From Plectonema cf. radiosum LEGE 06105 (GTDB lineage: Bacteria; Cyanobacteriota; Cyanobacteriia; Cyanobacteriales; Nostocaceae): a DNA stretch of 39,539 bases. Where the stretch lies: contig NZ_JADEWL010000060.1 in the NCBI RefSeq assembly GCF_015207665.1, forward strand, positions 1-39,539, written 5' to 3'. The notes under the pieces are model-generated. The model saw only the letters and a list, made by a program, of their open reading frames with translations, ran no database searches and had not been told where the DNA came from. Both the position numbers and the translations under genes were made by a program. Shown here piece by piece: positions 24,458 to 33,993 of this stretch (position 1 is its first letter; each line of letters begins with the position of its first letter).

Positions 24458-26716
24458 ATGACAATTAGTCCTCCGGAGCGAGAGGAAAAGAAAGCAAGAG
24501 TCATCGTTGATAAAGACCCGGTACCAACCTCATTTGAACGATGGGGCAAGCCAGGACATTTTGATAGAACCCTTGCTAAAGGTCCAAAAACCACTACATG
24601 GATTTGGAACCTGCACGCACTCGCCCACGATTTTGATTCGCATACAAGTGATTTAGAAGATGTATCCCGCAAGATATTCGCAGCCCACTTCGGACATCTA
24701 GCCGTAGTGTTCATCTGGCTGAGCGGGATGATATTTCACGGGGCTCGTTTTTCCAACTACGAAGCTTGGTTAATGGACCCGTTGAATATCAAGCCAAGCG
24801 CTCAAGTTGTTTGGCCTATAGTTGGTCAACAAATTTTAAATGGTGATGTAGGTGGTGGATTCCACGGAATTCAAATCACTTCTGGTTTATTCCAGGTATG
24901 GCGTGGTTGGGGTATTACTAACTCATTCCAGCTATACTGCACAGCCATTGGTGGCTTGGTAATGGCAGGATTAATGCTATTTGCTGGTTGGTTCCACTAT
25001 CACAAACGCGCTCCCAAATTGGAATGGTTCCAAAACGTGGAGTCGATGCTCAACCACCACTTATCAGTGTTGTTGGGTTGTGGTTCCTTGGGCTGGGCTG
25101 GTCATATAATCCACGTCTCTGCACCAACTAACAAATTGTTAGATGCGGGAGTAGCCCTCAAAGACGTGCCACTGCCTCATGAGTTCATTCTGAACAAAGA
25201 CCTGTTGACCGAGCTTTATCCCGGTTTTGCCAACGGATTAGCGCCTTTCTTCACCTTGAACTGGGGTCAATATGCAGATATTTTGACCTTCAAAGGCGGT
25301 TTAAACCCCGTGACTGGCGGTTTGTGGATGTCAGATATTGCCCATCACCACTTGGCGATCGCGGTAGTATTTATTGTCGCCGGTCATATGTACCGTACCA
25401 ACTGGGGTATCGGTCACAGCATTAAAACAATTTTGGAAAATCATAAAGGACCCTTCACTGGTGAAGGTCACAAGGGTATTTATGAAAACTTGACCACATC
25501 TTGGCACGCCCAATTGGCAGTAAACCTAGCAGCGCTGGGTTCATTGACCATCATCGTGGCGCACCATATGTACGCGATGCCTCCCTATCCATATTTAGCA
25601 ACTGACTATGCAACGCAGTTGTGTATCTTCACCCATCATATGTGGATTGGCGGCTTCTGTATCGTCGGTGGTGCAGCCCACGCAGCCATTTTCATGGTGC
25701 GTGATTATGACCCAGTAGTAAACCGAGATAACATTGTGGATCGGATGATTCGTCACCGAGATGCGATTATCTCCCACTTAAACTGGGTATGTATATTCCT
25801 CGGCTTCCACAGCTTTGGACTGTATATTCATAACGACACAATGCGTGCTTTGGGTCGCCCCCAAGATATGTTCTCGGATACGGCGATTCAATTGCAGCCA
25901 GTATTTGCTCAGTGGGTACAAAACCTCCACACCTTGGCACCTGGCGGCACTGCACCGAATGCATTGGAACCTGTTAGCTATGCTTTCGGTGGCGGTATTC
26001 TAGCTGTAGGCGGAAAAGTCGCAATGATGCCCATTGCTTTGGGTACAGCCGACTTCTTGGTTCACCACATCCACGCCTTTACAATTCACGTTACCGTTTT
26101 GATTCTGTTGAAAGGCGTACTGTTTGCTCGCAGTTCTCGCTTGATTCCAGATAAAGCAAACTTAGGCTTCCGCTTCCCTTGTGACGGTCCCGGACGTGGT
26201 GGTACTTGTCAGGTATCCGGTTGGGATCACGTATTCCTCGGATTATTCTGGATGTACAACTCCCTATCGATTGTAATTTTCCACTTTAGTTGGAAGATGC
26301 AGTCAGATGTATGGGGAACCGTAGACGCAGCAGGCAACGTATCGCACCTGACTGGTGGTAACTTCGCTCAAAGTGCAATTACTATCAATGGTTGGTTACG
26401 GGACTTCTTGTGGGCGCAAGCTTCACAGGTAATCAACTCTTACGGTAGTGCGCTTTCTGCCTATGGTTTACTGTTCTTAGGCGCTCACTTTGTATGGGCA
26501 TTCAGCTTAATGTTCCTGTTCAGCGGTCGCGGCTACTGGCAAGAATTGATTGAGTCCATTGTTTGGGCGCATAATAAACTGAAAGTAGCACCATCAATAC
26601 AGCCTCGTGCTTTGAGTATTATTCAAGGTCGTGCTGTTGGAGTCGCTCACTATTTATTAGGTGGTATCGTTACTACCTGGGCATTCTTCCATGCCAGAAT
26701 TATTTCGTTAGGTTAG
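24458..26716 (+). CDS. psaA: Photosystem I core protein PsaA
   Basis: This 752-residue thylakoid membrane subunit forms, with PsaB, the heterodimer that binds P700, most antenna chlorophylls and the F_X iron-sulfur cluster. Eleven transmembrane helices are evident from repeated hydrophobic segments with many His ligands (for example [20 protein letters not shown]). The F_X loop [10 protein letters not shown] is intact, with Cys575 and Cys584. N- and C-termini ([20 protein letters not shown] and HARIISLG) match the family. The start is ATG at 24458 with a strong Shine-Dalgarno sequence. It forms an operon with psaB, but the spacer is enlarged by heptamers. Confidence 0.99.
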   Translation: MTISPPEREEKKARVIVDKDPVPTSFERWGKPGHFDRTLAKGPKTTTWIWNLHALAHDFDSHTSDLEDVSRKIFAAHFGHLAVVFIWLSGMIFHGARFSNYEAWLMDPLNIKPSAQVVWPIVGQQILNGDVGGGFHGIQITSGLFQVWRGWGITNSFQLYCTAIGGLVMAGLMLFAGWFHYHKRAPKLEWFQNVESMLNHHLSVLLGCGSLGWAGHIIHVSAPTNKLLDAGVALKDVPLPHEFILNKDLLTELYPGFANGLAPFFTLNWGQYADILTFKGGLNPVTGGLWMSDIAHHHLAIAVVFIVAGHMYRTNWGIGHSIKTILENHKGPFTGEGHKGIYENLTTSWHAQLAVNLAALGSLTIIVAHHMYAMPPYPYLATDYATQLCIFTHHMWIGGFCIVGGAAHAAIFMVRDYDPVVNRDNIVDRMIRHRDAIISHLNWVCIFLGFHSFGLYIHNDTMRALGRPQDMFSDTAIQLQPVFAQWVQNLHTLAPGGTAPNALEPVSYAFGGGILAVGGKVAMMPIALGTADFLVHHIHAFTIHVTVLILLKGVLFARSSRLIPDKANLGFRFPCDGPGRGGTCQVSGWDHVFLGLFWMYNSLSIVIFHFSWKMQSDVWGTVDAAGNVSHLTGGNFAQSAITINGWLRDFLWAQASQVINSYGSALSAYGLLFLGAHFVWAFSLMFLFSGRGYWQELIESIVWAHNKLKVAPSIQPRALSIIQGRAVGVAHYLLGGIVTTWAFFHARIISLG

Positions 26717-26726
26717 CAAGCTCAAT

Positions 26727-26914
26727 AGTTAGGAGTTAGGAGTTAGGAGTTAGGAGTTGAAAGTTAGGAGTTGAAAGTTAGGAATAAAAATCAACAAGAT
26801 TAGTAGTTAAGAGTAAAGAGTCAAGAACTTATAACTCGCAACTCGAAATTAACTATCTCTCAATTCATAACTCATAACTCATAACTCATAACTCATAACT
26901 CATAACTCATAACT
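26727..26914. repeat. Two heptamer arrays between psaA and psaB
   Basis: AGTTAGG units run from 26727 to about 26783 (four uniform copies, then variants with GAAAGTTAGG). Seven exact CATAACT units run from 26866 to 26914. The reverse complement of the second is AGTTATG, which differs from AGTTAGG at one base in seven, so the two arrays can form a long imperfect stem in the psaA-psaB message. Confidence 0.9.
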
Positions 26915-26963
26915 CTCAACTCAAATTATTAATGGCTCTCATGTCAGAGGATTTATAAAACCT

Positions 26964-29180
26964 ATGGCAACAAAATTTCCAAAATTTAGCCAAGACCTCG
27001 CACAAGACCCGACTACTCGTCGGATTTGGTATGCGATCGCGATGGGAAATGACTTTGAAAGCCACGATGGAATGACCGAGGAGAATCTTTACCAAAAGAT
27101 TTTCGCTACTCATTTTGGTCATTTGGCAATCATTTTCTTATGGGCATCTAGCCTTTTATTCCATGTAGCTTGGCAAGGTAACTTTGAACAGTGGATTAAA
27201 GATCCTCTTCATATCAGCCCTATCGCTCATGCGATTTGGGACCCCCACTTTGGTAAACCAGCGATCGACGCATTTACTCAAGGTGGCGTAGATTATCCGG
27301 TTAACATTGCTTACTCTGGTGTCTACCACTGGTGGTACACCATTGGGATGCGGACAAACAACGACCTTTATTCTGGTTCGGTGTTTCTCCTATTGTTAGC
27401 AGCGGTATTCCTGTTTGCTGGTTGGTTGCATTTACAACCCAAGTTCCGCCCCAGTCTTTCTTGGTTCAAGAGTGCAGAACCTCGTTTAAACCACCACTTG
27501 GCAGGTTTATTCGGTGTTAGCTCCTTGGCTTGGACTGGTCACTTGGTACACGTAGCTATTCCCGAATCTCGTGGACAACACGTAGGTTGGGATAACTTCC
27601 TCAGCACCCTACCGCACCCAGCAGGATTACAACCCTTCTTTACGGGAAATTGGGGAGCTTATGCAGCTAACCCCGATACTGCTAACCATATATTTGGAAC
27701 ATCTCAAGGTTCCGGTACGGCGATTCTCACCTTCTTAGGTGGTTTTCATCCCCAAACAGAATCCTTGTGGTTGACCGATATGGCTCATCACCACTTGGCG
27801 ATCGCGGTAATCTTTATTGTTGCCGGTCATATGTACCGGACAAACTTCGGCATTGGTCACAGCATCAAAGAAATGCTCAACGCCAAGAACTTCTTTGGCA
27901 CCAAAACTGAAGGACAATTCAACTTACCCCACCAAGGGTTGTACGACACCATCAATAACTCGCTACACTTCCAGTTGTCCTTGGCACTGGCAGCATTAGG
28001 AACAATTACTTCCTTGGTAGCGCAGCATATGTACGCACTGCCGCCTTATGCCTTCATGGCAAGGGACTACACAACACAGGCAGCGTTGTACACTCACCAC
28101 CAGTACATTGCAGTCTTTTTAATGACTGGTGCCTTTGCCCACGCCGCTATCTTCTGGGTACGCGATTATGACCCAGAACAAAACAAAGGCAACGTATTAG
28201 ACCGCGTGTTGAAGCATAAAGAAGCGATTATCTCCCACTTAAGTTGGGTATCCCTTTTCTTAGGTTTCCACACCTTGAGTCTGTACGTACATAACGACGT
28301 AGTTGTAGCTTTTGGTACACCTGAAAAGCAGATTTTGATTGAGCCAGTATTTGCTCAATTCATTCAAGCTGCTCACGGAAAAGTGTTGTACGGCATGGAT
28401 ACATTGCTATCCAACCCTGACAGTATTGCTTCCACAGCAGGTGCTGCTTGGTTGCCTGGATGGGTAGATGCCATCAACAACACTACCAATTCATTATTCT
28501 TAACCATCGGTCCTGGGGACTTCTTGGTACACCACGCCTTCGCATTGGCAATCCACACCACCGTATTAATTTTGGTTAAAGGTGCTTTGGATGCTCGTGG
28601 TTCCAAATTGATGCCCGATAAAAAAGACTTTGGTTATGCATTCCCTTGCGACGGTCCCGGACGTGGTGGTACTTGTGATATCTCCGGTTGGGACTCCTTC
28701 TACCTAGCATTATTCTGGTCATTGAATACAGTGGGATGGGTAACATTCTACTGGCACTGGAAACATCTGGGTATATGGCAAGGAAACGTAGCTGCGTTTA
28801 ATGAAAACTCCACATATCTCATGGGATGGCTCAGAGATTATTTGTGGAACTATTCAGCATCACTGATTAACGGTTACAACCCCTACGGTATGAATAACCT
28901 GTCCGTCTGGGCTTGGATGTTCCTCTTCGGACACCTTGTTTGGGCAACTGGCTTCATGTTCCTCATCTCCTGGAGGGGTTACTGGCAAGAATTGATTGAA
29001 ACACTTGTATGGGCTCACGAGCGCACACCTTTAGCGAACTTAGTTCGTTGGAAAGATAAGCCCGTTGCTATGTCCATTGTTCAAGGTCGTTTGATTGGGT
29101 TAGCTCACTTTACAGTGGGTTATATCCTTACCTATGGCGCATTCCTGATAGCCTCAACGGCGAGTAGGGTAGGCGGATAA
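26964..29180 (+). CDS. psaB: Photosystem I core protein PsaB
   Basis: This second large subunit of the photosystem I core has 738 residues and eleven membrane helices. The N-terminus [40 protein letters not shown] and the F_X loop [10 protein letters not shown], with Cys562 and Cys571, are all as expected. The protein ends SRVGG instead of the more usual short Gly-Phe-type end, a minor difference. AGAGGA about 14 bases before the ATG at 26964 may be the ribosome site. A strong terminator at 29216-29246 closes the psaAB unit. Confidence 0.99.
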   Translation: MATKFPKFSQDLAQDPTTRRIWYAIAMGNDFESHDGMTEENLYQKIFATHFGHLAIIFLWASSLLFHVAWQGNFEQWIKDPLHISPIAHAIWDPHFGKPAIDAFTQGGVDYPVNIAYSGVYHWWYTIGMRTNNDLYSGSVFLLLLAAVFLFAGWLHLQPKFRPSLSWFKSAEPRLNHHLAGLFGVSSLAWTGHLVHVAIPESRGQHVGWDNFLSTLPHPAGLQPFFTGNWGAYAANPDTANHIFGTSQGSGTAILTFLGGFHPQTESLWLTDMAHHHLAIAVIFIVAGHMYRTNFGIGHSIKEMLNAKNFFGTKTEGQFNLPHQGLYDTINNSLHFQLSLALAALGTITSLVAQHMYALPPYAFMARDYTTQAALYTHHQYIAVFLMTGAFAHAAIFWVRDYDPEQNKGNVLDRVLKHKEAIISHLSWVSLFLGFHTLSLYVHNDVVVAFGTPEKQILIEPVFAQFIQAAHGKVLYGMDTLLSNPDSIASTAGAAWLPGWVDAINNTTNSLFLTIGPGDFLVHHAFALAIHTTVLILVKGALDARGSKLMPDKKDFGYAFPCDGPGRGGTCDISGWDSFYLALFWSLNTVGWVTFYWHWKHLGIWQGNVAAFNENSTYLMGWLRDYLWNYSASLINGYNPYGMNNLSVWAWMFLFGHLVWATGFMFLISWRGYWQELIETLVWAHERTPLANLVRWKDKPVAMSIVQGRLIGLAHFTVGYILTYGAFLIASTASRVGG

Positions 29181-29215
29181 CATGAAGACGAAGTAAGTAA
29201 ATTTTTAGAAATATA

Positions 29216-29246
29216 AAATCCCTCACCTGATGGTGGGGGATTTTTT
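29216..29246 (+). terminator. Rho-independent terminator of psaAB
   Basis: AAATCCCTCACC-tgat-GGTGGGGGATTT forms a 12-bp stem with one G-T pair, followed by a run of T. It starts about 35 bases after the psaB stop. This is the clearest terminator in the window and separates psaAB from the HerA-NurA-methyltransferase cassette. Confidence 0.95.
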
Positions 29247-29582
29247 GTATGTGGGGTATTGAAGTCCCCTAAAATCTGGCGAATAGAATTCACGGCTACA
29301 CAGGCAAAGTCCGCCGTGCTAGCGGACTCAATAATAAAAAATATCTTGTAGGTTGGGTTAGACACGAAAACCAAATTTCGCTTTTGATGTAGAATCTATC
29401 AAATCGTGTCGTAACCCAACATCATGATTTTGGATAAATAAAAAAATCCTTCGTTGTAATTTGGTAGATTTTTTGTATCAAGTATCAAATAGATATAAGA
29501 TATTCACAAGAAAAAATACAGTATTGCTTTGTCAATAAATTATTTACAGACTTATAAAATATTAGCGATTTTGTAATTAAAT
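29247..29582. other. Spacer between psaAB and the HerA cassette with two hairpin repeats
   Basis: No gene is seen. AGTCCGC-cgtgcta-GCGGACT (29308-29328) belongs to the dispersed AGTCC family. GTTGGGTTAGACACGA (29352-29367) pairs with TCGTGTCGTAACCCAAC (29404-29420) with one bulge, a form of the common cyanobacterial GTTGGGTT repeat. The AT-rich stretch 29480-29580 must hold the promoter of the cassette, but no clear -35/-10 pair is visible. Confidence 0.65.
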
Positions 29583-31601
29583 ATGAGCATCAGTAGAGAA
29601 TTAACCCAAATTAAGCTTTTTAAGCGAAGAGAAGATGGAGAATGGGACACAGGTATTTTTGTTGCTCGCCCTTTTCGTTTTAGTTATAGCAAGGCAGAAA
29701 TCCTTGTAGCTGATGCCTGGAAACAAAGAGCTAAAGGTATTCCACAGGGATGTTTCTTGCTCGCATATTATGATAATGAATTGGATGACAAGGCAAATAT
29801 TGAAGCAATTTTACTTCGTGTCATCCAACCAACAAAGCTACCTACGGATCAAGAAGTTATCAGTAGTATGGTTGAATACTACAAAGATAATATCCGTACA
29901 GGCACTAATCAAAAGTCTCAATTAGATTCATTCACGCGCTATGAATTTTCTTTCAGCGGTTTGGAATGCTCTGTATTAGGTTCTTTCTATCTTGATAACG
30001 TAGGCAAAAGCCGTTTCGGTGCGGATTTAGAAAATTTCTATAGCGCACATAATTATTCGGTTATTAAACCATCCACTGATATATTAAAGGCTATTGTAAA
30101 CTACAGGGAGAATGGTGTTCCAGGAGGAACGGGAGATATTAAAATAGGGAAAGTTCGCTATAGTTCTAGTAGACGCTTTCAGCAAACTGAGACTGATGTC
30201 CCTGTATATGTTAAAGCTCCTGATTTTGCGGGAAAAAGAACTGCTTTGTTTGGTATGACGCGAACAGGTAAATCAAATACTCTTAAAAAGATAATTCAAG
30301 CTTGCGTTGAAATGAGTGACAATGCACAATTTCAACTAGATAAAGATCAGGAAAATGTTGACGAAATTTTAAACGCTTTCACAGAGGACAATAATCCAAA
30401 GTATCCAATTGGTCAAATCATTTTTGATATAAATGGTGAATACGCTAATCCAAACCTTCAAGATCAAGGTACGGCTATTTTTGATTTATACAAAAAACAA
30501 ACAGTTAGATATTCAACTGTAGCAAAGCCAGATTTTTTGGAAATGAAGGTTAATTTTTATAATGAAATAGAAAATGGGTTCGATCTGATAAGAACCTATC
30601 CTACTATTGCAAACGATAATACTCGATTTGTAACGGGCTTTAAAACAGTCGATTTGGCTAAGCCTGAAGATTATGCTACAAATCGTTCGGCTGCTGCTCG
30701 TCACGACCGCAGAATTGCTGTTTATCTTTGCTGTTTATATCGAGCGGGTTTTCAAGCTCCATCAAATTTCAAAATAAAATTTACTGCAAATCAAGAGGTT
30801 CGCAGTGTTGTGAGTCAAGGTATTAATCCAAGCCAAGGAATCTCTCTTGATGATGCAGCCAATTGGTGGGAGTCTTTATGGGATATTTACGACAATAATG
30901 ATATTGAAGTTTTTAGAAATTATAAACAACAAAATGATCGTGAATGGGCTGATGATGATTTAAAAGCTTTATTAGTAATGCTCACTCGTAAAAGCCGATC
31001 CGGTAAGAGAGCTGATTGTTCTGGCTTCAGAGTTCTCAAACCAGTAATTGAGCAACATACCAGTACTGCTCAGGAACCTTTTGACCTAGATATTTTAAAT
31101 AATCTTAGGCAGGGGAAAATTGTAATTATTGACCTTTCGCTTGGTAATCCTGAGATTCAGCGTATGTTTAGTGAAAGAATTTGCAATCGCATTTTTGCAG
31201 ATGCTATCAGCCGGTTTACTAGCACTCAAGCGAATAATTTTATCCAGTTTTATTTTGAAGAAGCACATAATCTTTTCCCCAAAAAAGAGGATACAAATTT
31301 ATCTCAAATCTACAATCGTTTAGCGAAAGAAGGAGCTAAATTGAATTTAGGTTTAATCTACGCAACCCAAGAAGTTAGCTCAATCAGTAGTAATATTTTG
31401 AAAGCAACACAGAACTGGTTTATCTCGCACCTTAATAATGAAGATGAGATCAAAGAACTGCGGAAATATTATGATTTTAGCGACTTTACTGAAGGCTTGA
31501 TTCGCTTTAGCCAAGATACGGACAAAGGCTTTGTTCGTATGAAAACTTACAGTAATCCATTTGTAATTCCCGTTCAAATTGACCGCTTTCCTCCCGAATA
31601 A
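29583..31601 (+). CDS. HerA/FtsK-superfamily DNA translocase ATPase
   Basis: This 672-residue protein is related to HerA, a hexameric ATPase that pumps double-stranded DNA and in archaea feeds NurA during end resection. Residues ~1-210 form an N-terminal beta-rich domain and linker. The ATPase core begins with Walker A GMTRTGKSNT (residues 224-233, Lys230), followed by IIFDINGEYANPN near 279, typical of HerA. Walker B is FYFEEAHNLF with Glu559-Glu560 where many relatives have Asp-Glu. The C-terminal part has the ATQEVSSIS and LKATQNWF segments. The start is ATG at 29583. The NurA-like gene follows 19 bases after the stop, so co-transcription is likely. The sequence looks more AT-rich than psaAB. 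A defence or repair role is inferred from its partners. Confidence 0.92.
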   Translation: MSISRELTQIKLFKRREDGEWDTGIFVARPFRFSYSKAEILVADAWKQRAKGIPQGCFLLAYYDNELDDKANIEAILLRVIQPTKLPTDQEVISSMVEYYKDNIRTGTNQKSQLDSFTRYEFSFSGLECSVLGSFYLDNVGKSRFGADLENFYSAHNYSVIKPSTDILKAIVNYRENGVPGGTGDIKIGKVRYSSSRRFQQTETDVPVYVKAPDFAGKRTALFGMTRTGKSNTLKKIIQACVEMSDNAQFQLDKDQENVDEILNAFTEDNNPKYPIGQIIFDINGEYANPNLQDQGTAIFDLYKKQTVRYSTVAKPDFLEMKVNFYNEIENGFDLIRTYPTIANDNTRFVTGFKTVDLAKPEDYATNRSAAARHDRRIAVYLCCLYRAGFQAPSNFKIKFTANQEVRSVVSQGINPSQGISLDDAANWWESLWDIYDNNDIEVFRNYKQQNDREWADDDLKALLVMLTRKSRSGKRADCSGFRVLKPVIEQHTSTAQEPFDLDILNNLRQGKIVIIDLSLGNPEIQRMFSERICNRIFADAISRFTSTQANNFIQFYFEEAHNLFPKKEDTNLSQIYNRLAKEGAKLNLGLIYATQEVSSISSNILKATQNWFISHLNNEDEIKELRKYYDFSDFTEGLIRFSQDTDKGFVRMKTYSNPFVIPVQIDRFPPE

Positions 31602-31620
31602 TAATTTCCTGAATAAGAAT

Positions 31621-32973
31621 ATGGGCTACAACAGCAGAAATAATCGCCGTCCTTTTGAAACAGCAAGCAAAGCTTCTCATCATCATATTATTAATGACCC
31701 AGAAGTGCAGGCATTGATGGAGCGTATTTATCAACCTCCTCGTGCAGAAAATATTCCGTTAACAGATTTGACCGTAAAATTTACTCCACCTGATAACAAT
31801 CCTGTAGAAGCTATTATTGCTGTTGATGGGGGTTATACAGAGGCTATTCTAGAAAAAGATTTTCCTTCTAGAAGTATTCACTTTTTACAATTTGGGGCAT
31901 TATTTTTTAAACAGGAAGATTTAGCCCAAATTCATTCTAGCGCCTTTATTGCACCAGAAGATATGGCCAAGCTTAAAAATATTAACCGGCTGAAATTAGC
32001 TTTACCCACTAAGAATATTCGACTTAAAGATGAGAATACACTCAAAAATAGTGTTCTTACAACAATTTTTGAATTTTTTAGGAAAAACACATTAGACGAA
32101 GATAAAAGCTTGATTGATACTTTAGCTTGGTTTGTTTTTCGTCGTTATAAAGGTGGACAAAGAACTGAGGAAGATAGGCTTTGGAAACTGGCTACAAATC
32201 CTCTCAGTTCAGAAGGCAATTCAGTCAAGCTCTTAGAGCAAGATATGGATAGGGAATATAGTTTTCCTTGTCCAGAAACAGGAGGAAGGATTCACCTTAC
32301 CGATATTTTCCGTTTACATGAAGTAATAGATGAGGAAACAGGAGCTGCTGGAATATTAGGTTATTTAGTAAATGTTGTCGAACATCTCATCATTGTTCAT
32401 TTAATTCGCCAATTATTGAATCGTCAGCCAGATATACTCACAAAGATACTTTTTATTAAAGATGGTCCACTAGGCTTTTTTGGTCAAACTGCTGGTTTAC
32501 ATAAACCAATGCGCGACCTTATAAACTTTCTTTTAAGTAAACAGAACATTCTCTTGGCAGGTTTGGAAAAGAGCGGTGCATTTGTAGATCATGCCCACGA
32601 CCTCCAGAAAACCTTGGATTTTGGAACAGCTGTTGTTCTAACAGATAAATATATTTATCGGTATATTTTGCCTGGTTCGGGAGACCCTAGCAGCCCATAT
32701 GCATCTACTAGCAATTATGGTCATAAAGTTATCTTTAAAACTCACAGTGGACAGATGCACGTAATTTCATTACCAGTCGAAGAATTAAAAAAGACCCCTA
32801 TTGATAAAGATTTACCAAATTTACAAGTCATACTAGCAAATGTGGAAGCATTACATTGTGATATGTATGATTCAGCGCTATTTCCTGTAGCCCTTGTAAA
32901 TAAATTAGTGAGCCTCTCGGCTCATCCAAGTCAGCGCATCCTTCAAAAATTCGCGAGCCAGACAGTTAAATAA
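31621..32973 (+). CDS. NurA-like nuclease
   Basis: NurA proteins are Mn-dependent nucleases with an RNase H-like fold that act with HerA. Seen in this 450-residue protein: Asp69 in AIIAVDGGYTEAI, matching the first acidic metal site; FIKDGPLGFFGQTAGL with Asp281, matching the second; then GLEKSGAFVDHAHDL, and near the end a LHCDMYDSALFPVALV segment like the Pro/Leu-containing NurA finish. The protein is larger than archaeal NurA (about 340), with extra sequence at residues 80-250. I choose ATG at 31621; a TTG at 31579, inside the end of the ATPase gene, would add 14 residues. The nuclease call rests on motif pattern, not alignment. Confidence 0.82.
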   Translation: MGYNSRNNRRPFETASKASHHHIINDPEVQALMERIYQPPRAENIPLTDLTVKFTPPDNNPVEAIIAVDGGYTEAILEKDFPSRSIHFLQFGALFFKQEDLAQIHSSAFIAPEDMAKLKNINRLKLALPTKNIRLKDENTLKNSVLTTIFEFFRKNTLDEDKSLIDTLAWFVFRRYKGGQRTEEDRLWKLATNPLSSEGNSVKLLEQDMDREYSFPCPETGGRIHLTDIFRLHEVIDEETGAAGILGYLVNVVEHLIIVHLIRQLLNRQPDILTKILFIKDGPLGFFGQTAGLHKPMRDLINFLLSKQNILLAGLEKSGAFVDHAHDLQKTLDFGTAVVLTDKYIYRYILPGSGDPSSPYASTSNYGHKVIFKTHSGQMHVISLPVEELKKTPIDKDLPNLQVILANVEALHCDMYDSALFPVALVNKLVSLSAHPSQRILQKFASQTVK

Positions 32974-33012
32974 AAGTTTATAAATAGTATGAATCTGGTG
33001 TTCAAAAGAAGC

Positions 33013-33019
33013 TATAAAT
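33013..33019 (+). promoter_or_regulatory. Possible internal -10 box before methyltransferase
   Basis: TATAAAT lies 36 bases before the TTG start in the 81-base gap after the nuclease gene. It could give the methyltransferase its own transcript so that protection precedes cutting. No good -35 element is visible, so this is a weak call. Confidence 0.25.
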
Positions 33020-33054
33020 ATAAAGTTGAGATGAACTTATAGTAGTCAAAGCTC

Positions 33055-33993
33055 TTGCGAGAAAAAATTATTAAGCATAGAAAAGCCAAAGCAATTAACT
33101 TTAAACCATACTATTCCCAGAAATGCGGTCAAGCATATTTGGGCGATAGTTTGAAATTGATTGAACACATATCAGATAACAGTATTAATTTAATACTTAC
33201 CTCACCTCCATTTGCATTGACACGTCAAAAAGAATATGGCAATCAACGTGAGGAAGATTATATAGAATGGTTTCTACCTTTTGCCAAAGAGTTTAAAAGA
33301 GTATTAGCCGAAGATGGTTCTTTTGTATTAGATTTAGGCGGCGCTTATCTTCCAGGCTTGCCAGTTCGTAGCCTTTATCAATATGAACTTTTGCTGACAT
33401 TATGTAAAAAACTCGGCTTTTATCTTGCCCAAGAATTATATCACTACAATCCAGCTCGATTACCGACTCCTGCTGAATGGGTTACTGTTAGACGAATTCG
33501 TGTAAAGGATTCAGTAAATGTAGTTTGGTGGTTATCTAAAACGCCTCATCCTAAAGCTGATAATACCAAAGTGCTAAAGCCTTATAGCAAAAGCATGAAA
33601 AATTTGCTTGAGAAAGGCTATGAAGCAAAATTACGTCCTAGCGGACATGATATTTCCAATAAATTCCAAAAAGATAACAAAGGAGCAATTCCACCAAATT
33701 TTTTAGAAGCGCAAAACTTTTTAAAAATAGGTAACACTGAATCAAATAGTGCTTATATGCGACGCTGCAAACAAGCGGGAATCAAACCTCATCCAGCGCG
33801 TTTCCCTCGTGGTTTTGCGGAGTTCTTTATTAAATTTCTTACAGATGAAAACGATACTATTTTAGATCCCTTTGCGGGTTCAAATACTACGGGTTTCGTT
33901 GCAGAAAGCTTACAACGTCGTTGGGTATCGTTTGAAATTAACGAAAATTATCTTGTCGGAAGTCAGTATAGATTTGAAGATAGCAAGCCCTAA
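33055..33993 (+). CDS. Beta-class DNA methyltransferase (probable N4-cytosine)
   Basis: This is an S-adenosylmethionine-dependent DNA methyltransferase of 312 residues. The catalytic motif IV, TSPPF (residues 49-53), comes before the cofactor-binding motif I, DPFAGSNTTG (271-280), which is the beta-class order. The stretch between, including a Lys/Pro-rich region near 160-220, should be the target-recognition part. SPPF occurs in N4-cytosine enzymes such as M.PvuII, but N6-adenine cannot be excluded. The start is a TTG at 33055: in-frame stops lie at 33040-33045 and the YLGDSL motif follows at residues 28-33, so no upstream start fits. It lies 81 bases after the nuclease gene on the same strand. 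The target sequence is unknown. Confidence 0.9.
   Translation: MREKIIKHRKAKAINFKPYYSQKCGQAYLGDSLKLIEHISDNSINLILTSPPFALTRQKEYGNQREEDYIEWFLPFAKEFKRVLAEDGSFVLDLGGAYLPGLPVRSLYQYELLLTLCKKLGFYLAQELYHYNPARLPTPAEWVTVRRIRVKDSVNVVWWLSKTPHPKADNTKVLKPYSKSMKNLLEKGYEAKLRPSGHDISNKFQKDNKGAIPPNFLEAQNFLKIGNTESNSAYMRRCKQAGIKPHPARFPRGFAEFFIKFLTDENDTILDPFAGSNTTGFVAESLQRRWVSFEINENYLVGSQYRFEDSKP

Noticed and set aside
25331-25964. Open frames antisense to psaA (and similar ones antisense to psaB and dnaK)
   Set aside because: They follow from the codon bias of strongly conserved genes and have no start signals or recognisable products.
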